A DNA stretch of 23,008 nt, taken from Dimorphilus gyrociliatus (lineage: Eukaryota; Annelida; Polychaeta; Dinophilidae). Position 1 is the first letter of the stretch, and every line of letters starts with the position of its first letter. The DNA lies in NCBI GenBank assembly GCA_904063045.1, contig CAJFCJ010000178.1, positions 1 to 23,008 on the forward strand, read 5' to 3'. The notes under the pieces are model-generated. The model was not told where the DNA came from. It saw only the letters and a list, made by a program, of their open reading frames with translations, and did not search any database. Positions 17,634 through 23,008 of this stretch are shown here, piece after piece. The translations under genes were made by a program, and so were the position numbers.

Positions 17634-18389
17634 TATATTAAATTAAAAGAAAATATGAGAGCTATCAAACAAATAAAATTTAATAAGTGGTTAATGAAAG
17701 TTGGAAATGGAAAAACAAGCTTAAAAGTACCAAAAAAATATATGAAAATAAAAATTTAATAAAACAAATATTTGGTAGTAAAATAGATAACAACAATGAT
17801 ATAGCCAACAGAGTAATCTTGAAACAAAAAACGAGTTCTCAAATAAGATAAACATGATATAATTAATTTAATTAGTGGAGATGAAAGAGTTTATTTAAGC
17901 TCTGATTCTGTGGTTTCAGATGATCAAGACTCAAAAAATAATTATACCACTGAATTTCTAAACAAACAACAGCTCTGAACTCCTCATGAATTGAGACTTA
18001 AAGTAGGATCTATCGTAATGCTAATAAGAAATATAGATCCAAAAAATGGACTTTTAAATGGAACTAGAATGGTTATACAGGAAATGCATGACCATATAAT
18101 TAAATGTGAAATACTTAAAGGTAATAATAAAGGAAGTGTTTGTGTTATACCGAGGATTGATATAGCACCCAGTGAAACACAGCTGCCTTTCGTATTAAAA
18201 AGGAGACAGTTCCCAATAATACCAGCATTCGCAATGACTATTCATAAAGCACAAGGACAGTCATTTGATAAAGTTGGTCTTTATTTACCACAGCCTGTTT
18301 TTGCACATGGTCAATTATATGTAGCTCTTTCTAGAGTAAAAGATAACAATAATTTAAAAATTTTATTGAAAAGGAGGCACAAACCATGA
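17634..18389 (+). pseudogene. Helitron helicase, C-terminal half
   Basis: 17634-17750 continues as YIKLKENMRAI and then degenerates. 17750-17985 is frame-scrambled and shorter than expected for this part of the helicase. From 17982 on, PHELRLKVGSIVMLIRN appears, open to the stop at 18387-18389, with NGTRMVI, RRQFPIIPAFAMTIHKAQGQ (helicase motif V) and GQLYVALSRV (motif VI). This is the conserved end of Helitron/Pif1 helicases. The codon at 17991 is TTG and not a true start. Confidence 0.85.
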
Positions 18390-18480
18390 AAAGGGGAAAG
18401 TATACATTGATAATGTTGTTTACAAAGAGCTATTATAAAGAAGAAAAATTGTTTATATAATGATAGTTTATTTATTCAAC

Positions 18481-18514
18481 CACCTGTTTTTAAAACGGGT
18501 GCTAAGCTTACTAG
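18481..18514 (+). other. Helitron 3' terminus: hairpin plus CTAG
   Basis: CACCTGTTTT (18481-18490), a single T, then AAAACGGGTG (18492-18501) pair over ten positions with one G-T wobble. CTAG follows at 18511-18514, and a T follows at 18515. Rolling-circle transposons use this hairpin as their replication terminator. Confidence 0.8.
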
Positions 18515-18847
18515 TAATATATAAAATATAAAAATATAAATATATTAATAAATATAAAGTTATATTAACACGTATATAATAAATCAAAAAGCTCTATTAT
18601 AATATAAATATATAATATATAATACTATATATTTATTAATAGTAAATAATAATAATAAAATTATTTAAATTTTTTTCTAATTAACTAATTAATTAATAGA
18701 ATATATATTTATCAATACTGATGTGTATACATCAACTACAAAGATATTCTTTTACTTAAGTTTTGACTGATAAATGAAATTTCAGAGATTTGAACTTTCT
18801 TAAAATGACATCATACTCTATTTAAAAGAAAAATATCTCTTCAATCG
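18515..18847. other. Very AT-rich spacer before the homeobox gene
   Basis: Mostly TA-rich, partly palindromic sequence (for example ATATATAATATATAATACTATATAT near 18608-18632, and TTAACTAATTAATTAAT near 18680). No gene. It must hold the promoter of the homeobox gene; unlike most genes here, that gene has no CCC or GGG just before its ATG. Confidence 0.4.
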
Positions 18848-19579
18848 ATGGGTACGCAAAGAAAACCTTTCAACTTGACCAAGAAGGAAGTAACTGCTTG
18901 TATAGCCATGCTAGAGCTAAATAACTTTCAAAGACTAAAAAACAATCCTGTAGAAAAATTTAGGAAGAATGTCTTTCAGACTAACTTCTTAAACAACGTA
19001 TACAAGATCTGCAAATTCCCTTCAACAAATACACGCAAGAATATTGGATTGATAATCGGTGTTCTACCTAGAGTTATACAAGTTTGGTTTCAGAATAAAA
19101 GACAGAAAAATAAAAATATTGTTGATGACGAATCGGTTCATGTGGATTATAGTGGGTTTTGAGATTATAGTGGGTTTTTGAAAATTTTTAAAAATTAAAA
19201 AATTAAAAAAATTAAAAAAATTGAATTTTAATTGAGTCCGTCAAATTCGATTTCATAAGCATTACTTGATAATAAAATAAACATTTCATTCAATCTTTTA
19301 AATTTATCAAACTTTTTAAACCAAATACATTGTAAGAGATAAAAGAATTGCAAATCTTTACAATTTGTATGTTTTCTTATATGCCTTTTCGTAACACTCC
19401 ATAAACATTCAATGTTTTGGGTGTGTATTTCCGGATCATCTGGACTTACAAAGAATCTATCATGGTTAATAGTATCATGTAGTAGCTCATCTTCTAGCTG
19501 TCCCAATGCAGATCTATAGGCTTTCCATTGATCTGTTATAATCTTTGTTCCTGGTAAAATATTTTCTAAAATAATATTT

Positions 19580-20567
19580 GGTAAAAGGGATTTTTGGGGT
19601 ACAGCTATATTTGCTTCTTAAAAAAAATAAACATATTTTTAGATTTAAAACGTTTTTTTATTAATTTTCATCCGAGCCAAAATTTTAAAAAAGGATTTTC
19701 CGTTTTTAGAAATAAATAGTCTTTGATATATGATTTTATATTTGGTTTTATGTTACTCCCTCTTGTTTTTAAATAGTATTTGAGCCATTTCCATTGATTT
19801 TCTATGTTCTGAGTATGCTTTTCTCTGTTTTCAGGGTCTACAAATACATCTTTGTGTTTAATAGTAAAATGACCATATTCAAGTAACTTCACTCCATTAT
19901 AGCCTTTCCACTCGTCAGTTATAATAACTGAATATTCTTCTACATTCTTTATTATTATTTTAGATAATGTTTCTTCATCTCTTTTTGTGACAACCTCAAA
20001 GAAACACTCTTTTGTAGCTCTACAGAAACCACCTACTACCCATATCTGCTCTATTATTCTTCCTTTGTTATTTTTCCTTTTACTGACGGCACTCTCATCA
20101 ATTTCAATAATTCTACCGCCGCCCCCTATTTTTTTTTCTGAAAAGTCATCATATCGTCTACGAATAATTTTTAAAATACTATTATATAATGTTTTGGTGA
20201 TGTTATATTCATTATAAATTTGGATTGGTGGTGTTTTAATGCTCCATTCATATATTATAAAAATGATGTTTTTTAACGATGATTTAATATTGTCGAAATA
20301 AGACATCTTACGTATAGAAACTTTTATATTATTACATTTTCTCGTCTTACAAAGCCAAATGAAACCATCTATGTTATGATGTGGTACCAAAACCATCGCC
20401 TTTTTACAGCTTTTACACAAAAATTTTTTCTTCAATAAACCCAAATCCATCATCCATGATAAAAATCTACTCGGATCAAATGAAATAGTAAATAATTCTA
20501 ATCTCGAAAATACCATTGGGGTTAAATATTAAGCAAATATAGCTGTACCCCAAAAATCCTTTTTACC
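19580..20567 (-). mobile_element. Merlin element, family 1, copy B (nested)
   Basis: 988 bp with 37-bp TIRs (GGTAAAA[A/G]GGATTTTTGGGG) differing at one position. An 8-bp target duplication TAATATTT lies at 19572-19579 and 20568-20575. It is inserted in the Merlin-2 transposase and oriented the same way (minus strand). It differs from copy A by scattered substitutions and one T. Confidence 0.95.
19668..20516 (-). CDS. ISXO2-like transposase of Merlin copy B, intact frame
   Basis: A 282-residue transposase catalysing cut-and-paste of the element. The start is ATG 20516, with CCCC two bases upstream. A zinc ribbon is at residues 34-61 (CKSC, then C56 and C61). Catalytic acids are D140 in IIEIDESAVSKRK, D201 in IITDEWKGY and E239 in HTQNIENQW, the normal ISXO2/Merlin spacing. 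GGGG at 131-134 precedes the first acidic strand. A T-run one base shorter than in copy A (near 19686-19690) ends the protein at FWLG, 8 residues earlier. This may be harmless or may weaken it. Intact and with near-identical TIRs, this is the best candidate source of activity for both family 1 copies. Confidence 0.92.
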   Translation of the reverse strand: MVFSRLELFTISFDPSRFLSWMMDLGLLKKKFLCKSCKKAMVLVPHHNIDGFIWLCKTRKCNNIKVSIRKMSYFDNIKSSLKNIIFIIYEWSIKTPPIQIYNEYNITKTLYNSILKIIRRRYDDFSEKKIGGGGRIIEIDESAVSKRKNNKGRIIEQIWVVGGFCRATKECFFEVVTKRDEETLSKIIIKNVEEYSVIITDEWKGYNGVKLLEYGHFTIKHKDVFVDPENREKHTQNIENQWKWLKYYLKTRGSNIKPNIKSYIKDYLFLKTENPFLKFWLG

Positions 20568-21424
20568 TAATATTTTTTATCGTTTGTGTTCTTCTATCAG
20601 GAACCTCAATTACAAATATGTTGCTTGTTCCCCGTTCTATTCCTCCTATATACCACCTCTGTTCTAACAATCTGCCTCTATTATATTTTCTTTTAAAGAA
20701 AAGGCTTTCATCCATTTCAACTATAGTAGGTTCTCCATTTTCATTGATTCCGCCTATTTGGCTTGTATTCTGTTGTATATTATAAGCTATGGCTTCTAAA
20801 ATAATTTTTTCCCATTTAGTTACAGATGCTCGATCTAAACCTGAGTCATGTGCTATAACTTCTTTTTGTACTGCATATAGAAGTTTTTGGATTATTTTTA
20901 GAATTGTTTTTAAATTTAAACGTGATTTAAAAAAAAAGCTACCATATCTTACTGAGCGTTTCTTCTTACATATTCGACAGACAAATCTATATCCATCAAT
21001 AATTTTTATTTCTTTATGTAAAAACATATAAATGCTACAACTATCGCACTTTTGTCGATTATTTATTAAACGCCAGCGTGCCATAAAATTAAGTAGGTCT
21101 TTTTTATCAAATATTGTTTCAAAGTAATCAGAACGTAAATTTGTATTTTTTATAGTGAAAAACGAAAATATTTCTGCTTCAGGTATAATATAATTTAAAT
21201 TTTTGGAAAATGACATTTATTAAAGGGAGGGTCCTTAAAAATTTTCAAAAACCCACTATAATCTCAAAAACCCACTATAATCCACATTAACCGACGAATC
21301 TTGTGACTTTAGCTCGGAAGTAGACGAAATGAATACTGAAGTAAGTATTATTAAGTTATTGATTATATATGAAAATATACTTAAAAAACATGATTTTGGC
21401 TTTTTTTGTATCTTATTTTGTTAG

Positions 21425-22455
21425 AGATACCACAAATTGTTATTCTTGTTTTTGAAATACAAATTAGTAAGATCGTTACTAAAAATGAATAAAAATTTTT
21501 GAGTTGAAAATTTCACTTTTTTAATTTCCTGTTTTAGTTAAGTTATTTTTAAAATTAATTTCTCTTTTTGTAAAAATTATATTTATTTTCCTTTTTCCTG
21601 TTTTAGATAAGTTATTCTTTATATAAAATTTCCTATTTAATAAATTATTTTTAAAAATACGTAATATTAATATTTTAAAATATATAACAAACTACTTAAA
21701 AATACGTATAAAATCTTTATATAAACTACTTTTAAACTATTTATATTTAAAAATATGTATACACTCTTTAAAAATAAATAATTAATATAACTGTTTTTGT
21801 ATATTGTTGATCTTATATTATAGAACTATATCAATAAATAATGATATCATAATATTCCGTTTTTAGATAATTATATAATATTCCATTTTTATATACATTT
21901 ATAAATAAAAGGTAATAAAAATTGCTTATTTAAAATAAACAGTTATTTCTTCTATTTGAAATATACATTTAAAAAAAGTGTAGAATATTTAATATACGTA
22001 TTAAATATTGATATAAATTGCCTTAAAGCATTTATTCTATCAAAAGAATTCAACAATGGTGTTATTACAAAATTCTGGAGGGTTATTTTCTTAAGATCTT
22101 TAAGAAATTAAAAAAGCAAATTAAAATAAAAAAATACTTTCTAGGAAGAACTAAATAAATAATTAAAATCTATATTAGATATATAATAGATATTAGTATT
22201 ATATAGATGTATTAAAATATATACAATTGTTTATATATATCATATATAGCTTTTATATTTCTTTTTATAGAAAAACGTTACCAAAAAATTGACATTAGAA
22301 ATATTTTCTTTGATTTTTTTAAAAATCGCTAAAAAACTGTTTTGTAAAAATTATTTATATGTTATTCTTTGAGTATTTTTTTTAGCCATTTAAAGAATAA
22401 AATATTTCTATTATGATCAAAATTAATAGTATAATATAACTATCTTATTTAATAA
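21425..22455. other. About 1 kb of AT-rich DNA with short repeats and no gene
   Basis: No coding frame I can support. A 23-base repeat, TTTCCTGTTTTAGNTAAGTT followed by ATT, occurs at 21525-21547 and 21594-21616 with one mismatch, 69 bases apart. Variants of TTAAAAATACGTA and AAACTACTT recur at 21650-21770. It may be remnant repeat DNA. Confidence 0.45.
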
Positions 22456-23007
22456 CTAAATATAATTGATATTTATGTTTATTAGAAAATAGAAAAAATT
22501 TTTTAATATTTTGAAGAAATAAACAACGTGTTTATCAAATTCTTCTAAAATTAAAAGAATGCCTTTCGAATTGCAGATTATAATCTTACTTTTAATATTT
22601 TTGCTTAACCTCCCAAAAAATAATAAAATGCGTGCTAGAGTTCCATCTTTGATCTTATAAAAGGACACAGTAAGTTCACTCTTTACAAGTATGTAATCAT
22701 AATAAATCCAAAAGCTTGGAAAGGGCTGTAGAGTATAACGGCAATAGCAAATTTCTCCGGTTTTCAATTTATACTTTGATATAATATTGCTTCTACTTCC
22801 ACATATTAAATCCTTTTCTATTTTAACCTCTCTTATCTCTCCCGTTTCTCTAACTCCTATTAGTTTAAGATAATAGTGTATACCTGAGTTTCTATACCCA
22901 AACGCTAAAAATGGATATTTATAAGAATGTCCTATAAGATTCAGCTTGTGTTTAAGTATACCATTTATCGTATATATACGTGCTATACCATCGATAGAAG
23001 CAGCACA
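22456..23007 (-). CDS. Unrecognised protein, 3' part; 5' end outside window
   Basis: The frame is open from the window edge (23007) to the stop at 22456, 183 codons, with no start needed inside. I do not recognise the family. The first visible residues, CAASIDGIARIYTINGILKH, have the pattern of a WD40-type strand (alternating small and hydrophobic residues, then DG-x-ARIY). Later stretches (GILLILEEFDKHVVYFFKIL) are also beta-like, so a beta-propeller protein is possible but unproven. The C-terminus is hydrophobic and Asn/Ile-rich. No stops or shifts are seen in this part, which suggests a live host gene. The AT-rich end may be a weakly constrained tail. Confidence 0.55.
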   Translation of the reverse strand, partial: CAASIDGIARIYTINGILKHKLNLIGHSYKYPFLAFGYRNSGIHYYLKLIGVRETGEIREVKIEKDLICGSRSNIISKYKLKTGEICYCRYTLQPFPSFWIYYDYILVKSELTVSFYKIKDGTLARILLFFGRLSKNIKSKIIICNSKGILLILEEFDKHVVYFFKILKNFFYFLINININYI

Positions 23008-23008
23008 G

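Larger units (their letters stand above)
14201..18514 (+). mobile_element. Helitron (rolling-circle transposon), decayed
   Basis: The coding remnants follow Helitron order: zinc-finger N-terminus, HUH Rep domain, then Pif1-family helicase. The 3' terminus is a 10-bp hairpin at 18481-18501, a 9-base gap, and CTAG (18511-18514) followed by T, matching the Helitron hairpin plus CTRR rule with insertion before T. The 5' end is not fixed; 14201 is the start of coding. Helitrons make no target duplication. Confidence 0.85.
19228..21216 (-). pseudogene. ISXO2-like transposase of Merlin-2, split by Merlin copy B
   Basis: Starts at ATG 21216 with CCCTCCC about 10 bases upstream. Residues 57-83 form a Cys4 zinc ribbon (CDSC and CRIC). 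VEMDESLFFKRKYNRGR has catalytic D169. The frame runs to 20568, is cut by copy B, then resumes at 19571 and ends at 19228. Leaving out the insert and one duplicate leaves 993 bases, exactly 331 codons, with no stop, so the split is the only visible lesion. The second half has IITDQWKAY (second Asp) and EIHTQNIECLW (Glu). The insertion lies between the first and second catalytic residues. Family 2 shares only the general ISXO2 pattern with family 1. Confidence 0.92.
19135..21292 (-). mobile_element. Merlin element, family 2, inserted in the homeobox gene and carrying Merlin copy B
   Basis: TIRs of 57-58 bp start GGTTCATGTGGATTATAGTG at the left, and GGTTAATGTGGATTATAGTG at the inverted right end. 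Each TIR has a tandem pair of the unit GATTATAGTGGGTTTT. An 8-bp target duplication GACGAATC lies at 19127-19134 and 21293-21300. Without the nested copy B and one 8-bp duplicate, the element is 1162 bp. The two TIRs differ by only one base and one T gap, so the insertion is fairly young. Confidence 0.95.
18848..21424 (+). pseudogene. Homeodomain protein gene, interrupted by the Merlin-2 element
   Basis: Codons 1-95 (18848-19134) contain a homeodomain at residues about 36-92: FRKNVFQTNFLNNVY starts helix 1, and IQVWFQNKRQKNKN is recognition helix 3, with WFQNKR at residues 80-85. Homeodomain genes are known in microsporidia as small transcription factors. After IVDDES the frame enters Merlin-2 and stops within 8 codons at 19160-19162, giving a 104-residue chimeric product. 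Beyond the element, at 21301-21424, the same frame resumes with an acidic tail (CDFSSEVDEMNTEV) and ends at TAG 21422-21424. The gene would otherwise have been about 136 residues. The homeodomain itself is not damaged, so the truncated product may still bind DNA. An alternative is a GTAAGT splice donor at 21341 in the original tail. Confidence 0.8.

Noticed and set aside
18608-18720. TA-rich palindromes as an origin or centromere-like site
   Set aside because: AT-rich palindromes are expected by chance at this base composition; nothing specific supports it.
20789-21031. Plus-strand 80-codon frame
   Set aside because: Antisense to the zinc-ribbon and linker part of the Merlin-2 transposase.

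Overview
The window looks like a transposon-dominated stretch of an AT-rich microsporidian (fungal-related intracellular parasite) genome. Four things support this. Host-type genes are short and intronless. A CCC, CCCC or GGGG motif sits within about 10 bases upstream of most start codons, a signal known in microsporidia. Nearly all recognisable transposases belong to families known from microsporidia (Merlin/ISXO2, Tc1/mariner, Helitron). A small homeodomain gene and a tiny tail-anchored SNARE are also typical. No bacterial features (Shine-Dalgarno sites, operons) are seen. Genus is not assignable from sequence alone. I saw no tRNA, rRNA or CRISPR.

Layout, left to right. (1) 1-1540: most of a cut-and-paste element with a retroviral-type DD35E integrase between terminal inverted repeats (TIRs); its left end probably lies outside the window. 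(2) 1639-3015: an intact unrecognised gene. (3) 3567-5332: a second integrase element with 278-bp TIRs, TGTT...AACA ends and a 5-bp target duplication GGAAG; its gene is broken. (4) About 5860-7110: an eroded Tc1/mariner element on the minus strand. (5) 7436-9771: a badly broken leucine-rich-repeat (LRR) gene. (6) 10051-10675: two Merlin/ISXO2 transposase remnants, tail to tail. (7) 10957-13134: a Tc1-type (DD34E) element into whose catalytic motif a Merlin element (copy A, 11772-12760) has inserted. (8) 13492-13746: a probable Bet1-type SNARE. (9) 14201-18514: a decaying Helitron with HUH Rep, Pif1-like helicase and a recognisable 3' hairpin-CTAG end. (10) 18848-21424: a homeobox gene cut by a Merlin element (Merlin-2, 19135-21292), itself cut by a second copy (B, 19580-20567) of the Merlin seen inside the Tc1 element. 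(11) 21425-22455: very AT-rich, no gene. (12) 22456-23007: the 3' part of an unrecognised minus-strand gene running off the window.

The strongest result is the order of insertions. Each inner element is bounded by exact target duplications (9, 8 and 8 bp), and leaving out the insert plus one duplication restores the outer reading frame in all three cases. The two copies of the youngest Merlin are nearly identical (989 and 988 bp); copy B carries the only full-length intact transposase frame here. The TIR integrase elements are the least familiar component: they use a retroviral/Ty3-type integrase without reverse transcriptase and have modular TIRs with a motif repeated four times per end.
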